Shown here: positions 48,362-59,560 of the stretch, piece after piece
Numbering within the stretch: the stretch's first letter is position 1
Layout: every line of letters begins with the position of its first letter
Source of the DNA: Trichobilharzia szidati
Lineage: Eukaryota; Platyhelminthes; Trematoda; Strigeidida; Schistosomatidae
Direction: 5' to 3'
Assembly (NCBI GenBank): GCA_944472155.2
Contig: OX235279.1
Coordinates: 116,986,110-117,050,109 of the forward strand
Length of the DNA stretch: 64,000 bases
Translations under genes and position numbers: made by a program
Notes under the pieces: model-generated
What the model was told of the DNA's origin: nothing
The model's input: the letters and a program-made list of their open reading frames with translations, nothing else
The model's database searches: none

Positions 48362-48706
48362 TTATCTCAGGGAAGTTCGTCGCCAAGCTACAAATTTGTG
48401 TTGTTGTTCTGATATCCTGTGTTAATTCGTCACTTTCGCCTTTCCTCTTCTTCTTATTTCACAGTCTCAGTGTGTATATGTCTGTTTTACATATCTATTT
48501 ATTCTTTATTGTTTCTGTATTAACGAACACCGTCGTTATAATGCTGCCTTACTTTCGTTTATTGTCGATGAACAGGCGTGTATTGATGAGGTTCCCCCTC
48601 GACGTAGGTACATATACATATATACATACCTACACTCAAAGTCTGTATGTTTTTGTCTCTGTTTTTCGTCTACATATGTATCTACTATCAACTGTAAAAT
48701 AAACTT
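48362..48706 (+). other. 3' UTR-like end of the Lunapark insert
   Basis: Non-coding T-rich sequence after the Lunapark stop, with an AATAAA at 48698-48703 at the very edge of the insert. No poly(A) run follows, so priming at or near the signal, or loss of the tail, must be assumed if it is a retrocopy. Confidence 0.55.
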
Positions 48707-49260
48707 TTCCAGTGTCCATACCTTTCCTCTAGTACTGTATGAGCAGAAGGTACATTACATCCAATAAGTAATTTCACTTTGTTATCTTTCAAAACTGGGA
48801 ACGTTATATCAGACAGATGTGGTTTATTAATAACCACTTCACGATTTGGCACTTTGGCTTCTCGAAGTTTCAGGCTGGGGGTGATATACGCGGTTGCGAC
48901 CTTGATGGATTTTCCCGTTACCAAGGAGTCTAACCAAAAAATGGAGACTCGTTCGCATGTTAACCTGTCCGATGAATTAAAGGTATTCGTTACTAAGGGT
49001 TCTTTAACACCCTTAATGCCTAACTGGCTGGCTTACTGAGCATCCAACAGCGTGACATCTGATCCATTATCTAACAGTGCGTAAGTATCCACCGAAGATT
49101 TTGGTCCTCTAATTTTGACTGGTAATAACCCTAAGTAAACTTGTGGGTTATCAAAGGTGCTATTACAATTAACCGAATTCCGCGGTTCGTTTACTGTCCT
49201 CAGAAGTGAGTGCACATCGGTTGAACCACCACTTTCCTTGTCTGTCGCCTTACAATTCAA
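48707..49260 (-). pseudogene. BEL/Pao aspartic protease remnant
   Basis: The frame 49033-49260 ends YALLDNGSDVTLLDAQ, which holds the retropepsin active-site motif (Asp in LLDxGS). One in-frame stop follows, then the same frame continues into SLVTGKSIKVATAYI, PHLSDITFPVL and LLIGCNVPSAHTVLEERYGH, the conserved segment between protease and reverse transcriptase in BEL elements. Reading is cut by the Lunapark insert at 48706. The frame is shifted by one relative to gag. Confidence 0.88.
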
Positions 49261-49838
49261 CTTTGTGTGCCGTCTTTAAACAACTGAAACATAAACTCTT
49301 CTGTTTTGCCATTTTTAACCTTTCTACGGGAGACATAGCAATGAAGCGAGTGCAATCACTCAATTGATGCGTATTATGGCAAACAATACACTCATCCCTT
49401 CTCGTTGTCCCTTGGGCCTTCACTACAAATTTCTTCTTTATATTCACCGGTTCCTTAGGTTTTACCTTAGAATCTAAAATGCTGGCGAATTTGCTAGTGG
49501 CTTGATTGACACTGTCTTTCACCAGCCTCACAATATCATCTAATCCAGGCTCCAAACCATCTTCCTCTAGCCGGGAGCTAACCTTTATGAACTTTCTTTG
49601 CAGACGACCCGGTAATCTCTTTGCAACAGTCTCAAGCACGGAACTCGAATTCAATTCATCCAAGCAATTAAGAGACACAAGAGTATTTCTATATACCATT
49701 AAGCTGTCCAAGAACACTGCGAGTTCCTCTGAGTTATCGTTTAACTGTGATCCATTACCTTTCACGGTCTCAAAAACTGGAATTAATGAAATTCTCTCTA
49801 TTGTGTCCACCTAATTGGATGAGATTATTATATATTTT
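49250..49838 (-). pseudogene. BEL/Pao gag remnant with zinc knuckles
   Basis: The 186-codon frame shows the DUF1759-like gag segment (ISLIPVFETVKGNG, AVFLDSLMVYRNTLVSLN, VAKRLPGRLQRKF). Two zinc-knuckle-like groups follow: Cys141, Cys144, His148, Cys153, and Cys174, Cys177, His182. Upstream, a 27-bp shared segment with the fragment at 41605 ends near 49838, where BEL similarity stops. No 5' LTR or first part of gag is present, so the element is 5'-truncated. A one-base shift leads into the protease frame. Confidence 0.85.
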
Positions 49839-49839
49839 G

Positions 49840-50861
49840 TTGTGGTTACGCGTTGTCTGTGGATTGAAGAAGCCTAGTGTATGAGCGTGAGATGATTAAT
49901 CCAACTTTTATTCTCAGTTTGTCTTGCTGGATTTACACACGTGACCTTAGAGCGGATGTTTTTACAAACAGTTGCGAAACGCTTTATATTGGGGAATAAA
50001 TGCCTGGAAGCCTCAGCAATGTCGAATTAGAAGGCGGCGCAGTTTTTCCACGATTATTCCAGTTCTTTCAGACGTTAATTTTTACCCACGAATTGAATAT
50101 TTATAGTTTTACATTTCGTAGTTTGCCATGAACATGCATCTACTTTTGGTATTTGTGTGGTTAAGATTTGATTTCCTGATGTATCAGTCAATAAACGTCT
50201 GCTGAATGATATCGACTTTGTAGACGCAATTTCGATCCCATTCGTTGATTATCGGGGACTTAACGTTATTGTTTACCAGAGAAATTTTGTTAGTTAGCAT
50301 GCAATATCGTGGAGACTACAATAAGCTTTTAAAACATCAACAGTGTAGTAATGTATTGTTGTAGTAATGATATCAATTTACATGAGTCAAAATATGATTG
50401 TGGTGGTTAAAACATTTACTGTTAAAGCAATACAGCGTTAAAGAAACCAATCACCAAAGTACAAAAGAAAAAAGAAAGTCAAAACTATGTAAATAAAAGG
50501 CACAAAATTACGAAAGTATTATTATTATTACAAATTAAGAAATGCATTTTTTGACTGAAAACTTAGTTGAGGAATGTGTGAATAATGACAAAAAATGTAC
50601 GTATCCAACAAGAAATATAACTTAGTACATAAAAAGAATCACAGAAATAATAAAAATAATATAAATTTCATGACACAGCCTTTTACATCAAAGATATGAG
50701 ATACATTTTACTCCCTAGGATCATTGAGGAAATATTTTGATGTAAGATAAGGAAGTTATGTTCTTATTTAAAGAAACTTGAAGGACCTGAGGATGGAAAT
50801 TTTGAGGCGAGAGATATGCGGAGTAGTGGTTACTAAAATGTCTATGGACAGAAGTATGGAA
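49840..50861. other. Spacer between BEL remnant and VPS33A 3' end
   Basis: AT-rich, with no recognised gene or repeat. It should contain the 3' UTR of the VPS33A-like gene next to 50861. No unambiguous AATAAA on the minus strand was found. Confidence 0.4.
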
Positions 50862-51169
50862 CTAAGTAGAGTTTACACTCATTGCTGCTTTACCAGCTTG
50901 TTGCAGTAAGTCTCTAGATGTAAGCATGCATGACGTGGCAATGAGCAGATTCCATCTCCTTCGTGCAGCGACAAACCGCAGGGCCGCAACTTCACCATAT
51001 GTACATCCCCCTGGAAACGCCACAACGACAGGTTGATCAGTACTCACAAGAGGTAAAGGACGAGGTGCCGGAGCGTTTGGACGATTCTTCTTAGAAAATA
51101 TATCATTTTGATAACCTGCAGCGGTTAGTGACGGATCACAAAGACTCACAAGACCTAGATTTGAAGCAG
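50862..51169 (-). CDS. VPS33A: VPS33A-like Sec1/Munc18 protein, last exon
   Basis: This is the terminal exon of 308 nt. The acceptor is ...ttttttctaag and it ends with the stop at 50862-50864. It encodes PVVVAFPGGCTYGEVAALRF and then RRRWNLLIATSCMLTSRDLL. This is the C-terminal strand-helix of VPS33 proteins (pattern FFLGGvTfaEiaALRFLs...yviATtklin). VPS33A is the Sec1/Munc18 subunit of HOPS and CORVET that chaperones SNARE pairing at endosomes and lysosomes. Its first two bases complete Ala from the 53598-53872 exon. VPS33B is a possible alternative. The YSG..PLsvRL text in the previous exon favours VPS33A. Confidence 0.9.
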
Positions 51170-52887
51170 CTTAGAAAAAACAACAAAGTAAATCATTTAA
51201 ACTGGTATATTACGCAAATACTATTTCCAAGTTAAAAGAAATTAAAAATTATTTTGCACACAGATCTAATCATGTTTGATCCTCATAAGTTTGTCAGTGA
51301 TGAAATATACAGCAGACACTGCTACTGAGAAAACAGTACACAGAAATGAGGCTGTTAGCTAGAATAAACAACAAGGTGTTAATGAAGTAATAATTTAATT
51401 ATATTGTGCAAGAAGAATAAGTACGTTGTAGTGCAACAGCTAAATTCAGTTAACACCGCGAATCAAAATTTTTAGTCATCTCAGCGAACACTGACTAAGT
51501 GTACGTAATTTTCATCTGGTCATTAAATTATACGCTTCTTTCTACCTTAGAATACGTGGAACTATTTGATGAAGAGCCTAGACATCATCTCATTTAGATG
51601 AGCATTCACAACCCATACGCTAATCGGAAAGTTATTTACTTAATTGTTCAACCCAAAATAAACCGGATTTCAAAGATATCAAAAGTAATCGATCTATGAT
51701 ATTTTAGCTTTTAGTATTGAGACGTCAAAACTGGATCACTGTATTCATGTAACACTTTTTTGATGCAAGATAAACTTCATTCATGAATACAGCGTGTTGT
51801 TTTCAAGAACGTTTTCAAGCATAGAATGATTACTGCAGCTCATTACATTTGCATATCATTTCCGGACTGTGTGGTGGTGTTGCTCATTCGATTTGGCGGC
51901 GCAGAGGATCATGACTTTGAATTCCTCTCCAATTTACGACAATCGAAAAGGCAGGTATCACAAGCCGTTACACGATAAGTTTGGTTAATTATTAAAGGCA
52001 TTAAGACACATTCAGTTGTTGGGGAATTGGTCCTCATTAAACCAGAATAGAATAAGTGTTAATAAGATTAAAGATTTCACAAAAAAGACAGATTGAGTTT
52101 TCCGCCCATAAACAGCCGCCGAAAATAACGAAACTAGTGTGTATAAACATTGGTCTCAGAACACTGTGTGAGTTATTATAAATGAAATAAATAAAAAACC
52201 AGAGGTAGTTATTTTTAAAATAGGTGTAAAGTAGGAAATGTTGTTAACCACACTAAACAATAAAAAATTGGCTTCTCATCAATAGCTCTCAACTCATATA
52301 TCTTGTATTTAAAAGAGTATATCCTAATGATGTTAATCAAGTGGAAATATATTACTTATTGCCAAATTATTAATCTCAACATACGGGAGGGGGTGACGCG
52401 ACTATGTAAACAGTGAAAGTCATACATCGTATCTCATGTGTGTTTACTGCTAGTTTTCTAGTAGTTCCAACTCAAAAGGAACAGGTACAGCTGCGTCCTT
52501 TATCATTATCATTTATTTGAGCAACATGTACAGTCTGCTAGAATAAGCCCTTCGCAAAATTGCCAGTCAACTTCTTAGTTCCTGAGTATTTTTAAATTTA
52601 ATCGTTAAGGACAAACAAAGTAGGTTAATCTACTCACATATCCTACTTGATCACTATTGTTTTACAAAACATACATTATGTAATAGCGTGTGGTTACGTT
52701 CTATAAATTGACTGTATTAGATGTCTTCATCTGTTAACTGTTAACCTTCAGTTAGGTAATCATTTTGACACTTTTTGCACTATATAGTTGGAATATCTTA
52801 TTGGTTACCACATTACCATTTTGAGATGTTGGTTAGAAGTTAGTTGGAAAAACATTTTTATTCAGGTGTTGGGTTGCAGGGATTTGA
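51170..52887. other. VPS33A intron, no feature recognised
   Basis: AT-rich intron sequence with no recognised repeat until the family C block begins near 52888. Confidence 0.45.
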
Positions 52888-53125
52888 TTGGTTTCAGGAT
52901 TTCATCATGAACTGACATCGGTTAGAGAACCGTCGGAAAAATCCAGGAGTACTGGACAACTGCTTCGTCCCACTTTGGACTCTTCAACAGTATGCACCCA
53001 CCCACATGATATCCTGAAACCGACGAAGAGTCTCAAACTGGGACGAAATAGCTGTACAACACTCCCAGGTTTTCTGATGGTTCTCCTAACCAATGTCAAT
53101 TCATGATAAAATCTTGGAACCAATC
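52888..53125. repeat. Inverted pair of family C fragments (fold-back)
   Basis: Segment 52893-52981 (ggatttcatcatgaactgac...) is matched in reverse by 53025-53115 (...caattcatgataaaatcttgg), with about 43 bp between. This symmetry produces two similar 72-codon frames on opposite strands, which are not genes. It lies in the last VPS33A intron. Confidence 0.75.
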
Positions 53126-53184
53126 AAATCTCTGCGAACCAACTCCTGAATATCAATCTGATGCTCACCAGTGACTGGCCCTAT

Positions 53185-53525
53185 TCAGGTAGTACGTTAC
53201 CCGGGTTCTAGTGGGAAGTTGCGATTAGTGGAGTACAGCAAGGCAGGTGTGAGTACAAATACCCGCCACCGATAACATTCGCTAGTGGCCATGCCATATC
53301 GCGTGAATTGACAGAAGTTGGAATCCATGATCCATTGGATCGGGTTCCAGTGGCTTAATGGTATGCGAGCTCACCTTGTAACCGCAAAGTCCTGGGTTTG
53401 AACCCCAGTGGGTGAGCACTGCTGAAGATCCCTAAACTAGGATAAGACAGCTGTCCAGTACTTCCATGTTTTCCAGTGGTTTTCTAACCGATGTCAGTTC
53501 ATGATGAAATCCTGTAAATATTTTT
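53185..53525 (+). repeat. tRNA-like repeat family C, plus-strand unit
   Basis: An A-box-like tggcttaatggta near 53350 and B box gggtttgaacccc near 53396 are followed by a family tail (tgctgaagatccc, gacagctgtccagtact, ccgatgtcagttcatgatg). The preceding segment 53185-53340 is shared with 31330-31480 and, in reverse, 56540-56700. This is a tRNA-derived SINE different from types A and B. Confidence 0.7.
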
Positions 53526-53597
53526 ACTTCTTCGATCAACTCATTTTATTCTAAATATCTAAATGCAAACCAACAGTTTTTAATACAATATAATTAC

Positions 53598-53872
53598 CTT
53601 CACTTGACAGACCCATATGTTTCAATGCTTCAGTCAACTGTGATTGATTAATCAACTCAAAATCCGAATTCTTCTTGTCGGAAGCATAAGAATCTGATCG
53701 AACGGACTGAAATTTAGAATCCAAGAGACCAGATGACCAAATAGACTCTGCGAGTCGGACAACCAATGGACAGTGTTGACCTGAATACACGTATGTGGGT
53801 GAGACAACTGTACGATCTACATGTCGGTTAGCTTGATTCCAATTACTCAGTTGTAATAAATGATGCAGATAA
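53598..53872 (-). CDS. VPS33A: VPS33A-like protein, exon
   Basis: This is an internal exon of 275 nt, with acceptor ...actgtttcag and donor g|gtaatta. It encodes YLHHLLQLSNWNQ, then TYVYSGQHCPLVVRLAESIW, matching the VPS33A segment (diSYVYSGYAPLSVRLaq). A less conserved linker with a Ser/Asp-rich part ends in ALKHMGLSSE. Phases agree with both neighbours: it takes two bases from 56964-57299 and gives one to 50862-51169. The intron upstream (53873-56963) carries the Merlin transposon and one family C pair. Confidence 0.92.
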
Positions 53873-54552
53873 CTGAAACAGTTTTAAAAAAAAGTAGGCT
53901 TATACAAGCAACTGTAAAAACAAACCAAAACAATGTAACTAATCACTAAATTTCCAAAATATAATTATAAATGATTTAACAAATAAACCTATGCAGTGAT
54001 AACTTGTCAGTTTATTACAACAAGTCATAAAAATCAGAAAGAACTAAGGAGATTATGTGGGCACATCTACACGATACCATGCTTTTTACTGAAACAATTA
54101 TCAAACAATAAGTTAACGAATGATTCTAAGTTATTTTGTGGTGAGAGCTGGCTGCTAGCCAAAGCTTGTAGACAGTAATTGACGTCAATGTTTATGTCCC
54201 CAATATTGGTGGTGAGAAAATGAGAACAAAGGCTTTGCGTAGGCGGATACAGTTAGCATATGGATGATCTGACACAGCCACAAAGAGATGCAAGGTTAAC
54301 TTTCAGTGAGAAACAACCAATCAAAAGACTATATTTTCTACTAACAATAATCTACAATAATGTACATTAAAATCTATAAATATGTGTTGATTTTTCTTAA
54401 AAAACGATCTGTTGCCTGGCCCTTGTCTTCTGTTGTTACAATTTTACCTCCTTACATAATCAAGATTCAAAAAAAAATCACAGTCACATTAACGAATGAC
54501 CGGAAGACATAATTGCCGAACAAGTAGAGTAAAATAAGAAGTAACATGAGAA
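53873..54552. other. VPS33A intron, no feature recognised
   Basis: AT-rich intron between the exon and the Merlin element. The frame 53996-54178 has no family resemblance. Confidence 0.45.
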
Positions 54553-55730
54553 GAGTAAATGGCAAAGTTAAACTTTCGACACCAGTAACAACCAATCAGC
54601 AAACGACCTTGAACGGACCAATCACATGAAAGAGGCGTTTATAATAAGTGGAAACGTATATTTAAAGAAAAATGCATAAAAAAAGGATAAAAAGGTTACA
54701 ATGGGTATCTTTCCCGAACGTGGGACAGAAACATCTCCCAGTTCAGCATGGGACTGTCAACAGAGAAGTCACACCACATTCCATACATATATTCATCTAA
54801 ATGACTATAAATGAGATCCTTTTGAGATCCATTTATAGCCCGTATCCTATTTTTCAATCGACCCCAAAATCCTTCAATGGAATTTGTATGAGTCCCTGTA
54901 ACTGGATCCACGAAATCACTGGAGTGGTTCACTCTGTGATGAATGTATCCGAGGGATGACAATGAATTGTAACCTTCCCACTCATCGTTATGTACAATTG
55001 ATCCCCGTTTCACAAGTCGCGTTATAATAGGTATCATAGTAGTCGCCTTCCTGTCTGCTATTCTTTCAACAAATCCTTTTCGGAGGGACGTGTCGTACAA
55101 ACCTGTGAGCCAAATATTGTTCGCTCTCTGACGACCACGGTTATATTTCTTCTTCACCAACACTGTCTCATCCACATGCACTACTACGTCGTCCCCGCCT
55201 AACAACGAAGTAATTCTCTCCATTTTCCATGAGGTGATGTCTCTGCAGTGCTGGTACCACTGAACTGTTGAGACGAGGCTGTTCTCCGTCTCGACAGAGG
55301 CGGCTCTCACCGGCTGTTTCAATACCCAGTAATTGCAGATGTACAAAATCTGGGTTAGGGAGAGATGCAACCTAGCAAAAAAACTTCCTACGAAATATTA
55401 AAATTAGCAGCTTACCCTCTCTAATACTAACTCGCTTCCAGCATATTCCACAACGATGGACAAATCCATCAGTTGACCTGGTATAGCTTTTTAGAATCAT
55501 TACACCACCACACGAACAACTTCTCTCCTTTCGAAGCAAGCCTAAGTCCAGGCAATACTGAAAGACACTATCCTCCTCGAATTGCAAACGTAACCTTGTA
55601 AGGGCACGCATTTGAAATGAATCAAGCACTATACAACATTGAACTACGTTCGTGAATCTCATTGGATAATTCGACGTCGTTCGCTGGTTGGTAGTTACTG
55701 GTGTCTAAAGTTTAGCTTGGCCGAGTAAAT
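54553..55730 (-). mobile_element. Merlin DNA transposon with intact ends and 8-bp duplication
   Basis: The ends are GGCAAAGTTAAACTTT (from 54561) and, in reverse, GGCCAAGCTAAACTTT (from 55722). The similarity continues for about 45 bp through cgacaccagtaac. GAGTAAAT flanks both ends (54553-54560 and 55723-55730), the 8-bp target-site duplication usual for Merlin. The 1162-bp element carries a transposase on the minus strand. It lies in a VPS33A intron on the same strand. Confidence 0.93.
54696..55662 (-). pseudogene. Merlin (IS1016-type) transposase, one frameshift
   Basis: The N-terminal part (55372-55662, 96 codons) has a zinc-ribbon-like Cys49-Cys51...Cys71-Cys74 group. The C-terminal part (54696-55370, 224 codons) has the DDE core: Asp67 in VVVHVDETVLVKKKYNRGR, Asp129 in GSIVHNDEWEGYNSL and Glu166 in NSIEGFWGRLKNRIR, with the family text HRVNHSSDFVDPVTGTHTNS. 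The two parts are separated by a one-base shift at a T-run near 55372. Otherwise the frame is full length for the family, about 320 residues. All three catalytic acids are present. The shift could be a real inactivating change or a sequencing error in the homopolymer. Confidence 0.92.
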
Positions 55731-56319
55731 ACTTAACAAAATTGGAGAATAAATACTTCTAATCTGTCCACTTCCAACAACTTCCGTTTATCACGTAGCA
55801 GTCAAATTGAGTAAGTCGGTTATGTAGACATAATGTAAAAAATATTTACTGACAACCTGTGTTAACTTTCGGCAAAACTAAATATAAAAACACTGTATCT
55901 CTATAGGTGTAATTGAGTACTTGAAATGATAAGTCAAAGATCAAATTTGCACACACACATCTGTTTTTAGTAGTAACTATTTTAAGTTACATCATAGCTA
56001 TATATTATGTTGGAATTCCTTCATCCTTTGATGAAGTTTATCAAAAACCCTAACTAACAGACGCAAGTCCCAGTGGGACTTACTAATTCCAAAAAACTTC
56101 AATCACCATTTCAAACAATCTATTCTGAAATCTTATACTTTGGATATAGAGTTATAGACAAAAAGTACACCCTGCGTTTAGATGAAAGGAAATCTTCTGT
56201 AAGAGAAGGATAAAACAAAATATTTAGGAGTATAAGACATAGAAATGAAAACCGTAGAATGTAATACTACCAACTGAAATGAATTAGACTGATACTTCCA
56301 TATGAAAGATGAATAGGGA
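55731..56319. other. VPS33A intron, no feature recognised
   Basis: AT-rich sequence with no recognised repeat or exon. Confidence 0.45.
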
Positions 56320-56938
56320 TAATTTTCAAGAGTTAGTTTGTAACGATTTGATTTGTTTCAAGTTTGGCAATTAGAGGAACCACTGGAAAACCAGGGAATA
56401 CTGGGCAGCTATCTCCTCTTGGTTTGAAATTTTTCAAGGGTACCTACCCACTGGGGTTCGAACCCAATACCTTCTGGTTACAAGGAAAGCTCTTAGACCA
56501 TTCACATCTACTGTGACCTGACTCAATGACACATGAATTCTAACCCCTACCAATTCGTGATTTTAACGCAACCATCAATCAGTGTCATGGACGAGTATTC
56601 GTCCTCACTCCTAACCGAGTAGGCCCCACTGTTCACGACTTCTCACTGGAACTCCAGGCAACGTCGTCTTGTGGCTATTCGATAGCGAGTATCAGATTAA
56701 TTTTCAAGAGTTATTTTGTAGAGATTTAATTCGTTTCAGGTTTGACCAATGGGATCCATAGTGGCTGTGAATGGTCTAAGAGCTTTCTTTGTAACCGGAA
56801 GGTATTGGGTTCGAACCCCAGTGGTGGGTACTCCTGAAGAGTTTCAAACCAGGAGGAGACAGCTGTACAGTACTCCTTGACTCTCCAATGGTTCTCTAAC
56901 TAATCCGTCGCCAAACTTGAAATAAGGATCATCGTTGA
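56320..56938. repeat. Two family C tRNA-like units facing each other
   Basis: The reverse unit (56345-56540) has inverted B box ggggttcgaaccca near 56455. The plus unit (56740-56935) has gggttcgaacccc near 56810. They are inverted copies about 200 bp apart. A further direct repeat, attaattttcaagagtta.tttgta, lies before each unit (about 56318-56345 and 56697-56722). Confidence 0.75.
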
Positions 56939-56963
56939 GTTATTCATATATATACTGACTTAC

Positions 56964-57299
56964 TTATAACGAGATTTCTGGCGATGTGATAATCTAAGCT
57001 TCGAGACAGCATGAGGTAGTGATTTTCCACTCCTCTTTGTTGAATCACTCGCCTGACTAATAGTTGCATTCGACTCTGCTTCAAATGAATGATTAGCTGC
57101 CATGATTGACTCAGGAAGTTTGGAACGAGGACACATTAAACCAAGCGAGCATAATGCTTCAAGCATTGGAAAAGTGATTTGACCGGCAGCATGCATTACA
57201 GCGCGGTACATGACATCATACAATTCTTCACCGAGACCATCATGTAAAACACAGTTCAATGCCGCCAGGCGGAGACCATCAATCAAATGATCACCATGG
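56964..57299 (-). CDS. VPS33A: VPS33A-like protein, exon
   Basis: This is an internal exon of 336 nt. The acceptor is ...acttttgtag and the donor is aa|gtaagtcag. It encodes HLIDGLRLAALNCVLHDGL, a run of helices through ITFPMLEALCSLGLM, and a Ser/Lys-rich linker ending KLRLSHRQKSRY. VPS33A has the equivalent text LIkvLRLvCLQSvcnsGL...l..LekaGLl. It begins with one base completing His from 59067-59560 and leaves two bases for the next exon, so phases agree. It lies in domain 3 of the Sec1/Munc18 fold. Confidence 0.93.
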
Positions 57300-59066
57300 C
57301 TACAAAAGTAAAAGCAAACTGTAAAAATTAGTATTCTTATGAAAATTTGGTTGAATTCATCAAAAAGTAGTGAAACCACAAGAACCAGTTGCATTGATTT
57401 ACACAGAATGTGAATTGACTAGATAACAGTCAGATAGTATAATTTTCAGCTTGATATACAAATGTGACAGTCTGGAGCACATCACAGTGACGCTAGATCT
57501 AATTTTGATACTATCTGTTGGATAATAACTACTGAGACTGCCTCACATATTTGATAAAAGACAGTTTGGCCGAAGAAGGAAACAATCTTGTCCCGAATGA
57601 GGATGGAAATCTGCGACAAACATAATCAACAGTTCTTGCCACAATATCTCCAAGAAACATCTTTCAAAACTATCTATAATATATATATATCAACAACACC
57701 TCAATGTTTGCCTAAATACACTTTACGAGATACATAATGCAATAGTATTGTATGCCAGTAATTAAATAATGCGAGCTGTTTGATGCTTCACATCAACCAA
57801 TAGTGCTTGCTAGCCAGATCGAGGTGATCTAAGTACCTTAAGGTCGTTTGGCTTATTTAGGGTCAAGGTCACCTGTTGTGTGCTTGATTTGACTCAGCTC
57901 CGAGAACCGAACATCAATGATACTAAGCGCAAACAGCACACATACTCTTAGAGATGACAAAGATGGTCAACTATCTAATCACCTAAAACTTTTCAGAAAT
58001 TAGAAATATTAAAATCTTAGGAGTTCAAATGCTTTAAGCTGAAATGGAATAAAAACTTCTAGGAAGGTTTTACTTAACTCCATGACAATGTATGCAAAGG
58101 CAATAGAAAAATTTAAACGTAATAAAGTATTTTATCTGACATTGTATTCGTCCTGTCAATCAATAAAAGTGTGAATGATAATTCATATATTAAAAAGAAA
58201 TACTGAGAAAACCATTATTACATAATGAAGTGATGCATATCACAGTTAACCGTGAAACACAAGAACAAGGCTAGAAGATAATAGTTTTCAAATAATATTC
58301 TGTTGATTACTCAAATAAATAATCACGACAAACTAGTTACAACGCTTTGCAAGTAACAATGATTCCAACAATACATGTTTACTGTAGATATAATGCACAG
58401 TACAAAAACCGCTGATGACCACTATTAACAAAAAATAGTGGCTTAATGACTGCAAATCATATGCACAAATCATACAATTAAGTAGAATTACTGGAACTCT
58501 GTATACAGTTTAGATTTATAATATCTGGGGAGAATCAGATACACCATCAGTTGTCTTTCCTGCAAGTTGAAAGAAAATCTTCAATTTTTAGTGTATACAC
58601 TTCAAATAAGTTTTGCCTGATGGATGGATATGAAACCATAGCTACCTTGCATAAAGAGCAAAAAGACGAAAGTCTAATCCTTACGTCATGGATTTTCCAG
58701 AATCTAATTGATTTTTTCACAACTTAAAACCAACCATCAAAGAATCAGAAAGAAAGGACTATGAAACATCTATGTTTCACTCACTCTTCAACAAGGCTCC
58801 TAAGTTAATGAGGAGTCTTGTCAAGTAATTTGCTGGTGATACTTAACTCTAATAATATTCCAGTTCATGTTGATTCGTGAGGAAATCTGTACTGAAGTAG
58901 GTTAAATATATTTTAATACTTCAATTTGGCACAGCAAAAGACGGCATAACAACTAAAGACTTTTCACAAAGTTGGTCATCACAGACACACCTGAATAAAA
59001 AGCGAAAGCTCTTATGAGAAGAAAAGCCGGTATTCAAACTTCAGATAATATAAAAATGCAACTCAC
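57300..59066. other. VPS33A intron, mostly featureless
   Basis: AT-rich intron. Near 57790-57840 it has ctagccagatcgaggtgatct, which recurs from 30540-30600. There is a short TA run near 57680. No exon was seen. Confidence 0.45.
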
Positions 59067-59560
59067 TGAGTGGTCAACCATTCCATAGACAAGCGCATAG
59101 GCATAGAGTTAATGTCGTCAGCTAAATTACCACAAGCGCCGCCAGCTGAAACTGGAGTTGTTTTCCTCTTACGATCAACATTAGAGTTATCATCATCAGT
59201 AGGTGGAATTCCACTTTCAGCCATTGCCAGAGTTCCACCACTTCCAGATTGTAATAACAATGTCTGTGCAGAACGTAAATCTTCTACACGTTCTTTACGT
59301 GTCATTGTATTCAGTATTTGTTCCAAACAGGCTAGTAAAAATGACAATTCACGCCTTTTAACCAATAATGGTCCTAAACGTGTACTGATATTACGTAAAT
59401 TATGATTTTCAAAACTGCCACTATGATAAGTGTGTGAGTTTTGATGTTCCGTAGGATGACCGACCAACTGCATTTCTAAATCTCCACGAGAATCTTGTAG
59501 TTTACCACGCCAATCCAAAAGTAAAGAGTGTACTCGAGATATATGAACATCTCTAATTTC
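59067..59560 (-). CDS. VPS33A: VPS33A-like protein, exon
   Basis: This is an internal exon of 494 nt, with acceptor ...acatttctcaag and donor ca|gtgagt. It encodes EIRDVHISRVHSLLLDWRGK, a helical stretch with ISTRLGPLLVKRRELSFLLA, and a low-complexity loop (GSGGTLAMAESGIPPTDDDN). VPS33A reads aEiRDkNFnavGsvLskkAK at this point. I chose this acceptor over one 50 bp upstream because only this one is in phase with the 61476-61561 exon and it continues the conserved EIRD text. The Gly/Ser/Asp loop is an insertion relative to vertebrate proteins. Confidence 0.92.

Larger units (their letters stand above)
47187..48706 (+). mobile_element. Intron-free Lunapark insert inside the BEL element
   Basis: BEL coding text on the minus strand stops at a Gly-His-Trp-Lys block at 48707 and resumes at about 47186 with almost no residues lost. 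Everything between is foreign and on the opposite strand. The insert starts a few bases before an ATG (47193), has no introns where animal Lunapark genes have several, and ends gtaaaataaa beside the boundary. A ctt occurs on both sides. This fits a 5'-truncated retrocopy primed at an A-rich 3' end. The short duplication is weak evidence. A DNA-level gene transfer is less likely. Confidence 0.75.

Noticed and set aside
52888..53123. Two similar 72-codon frames on opposite strands
   Set aside because: They are similar only because the DNA is a fold-back repeat, with no sign of protein constraint.
59070..59405. 111-codon plus-strand frame
   Set aside because: Antisense of the 59067-59560 VPS33A exon, which has conserved text and matching splice phases.
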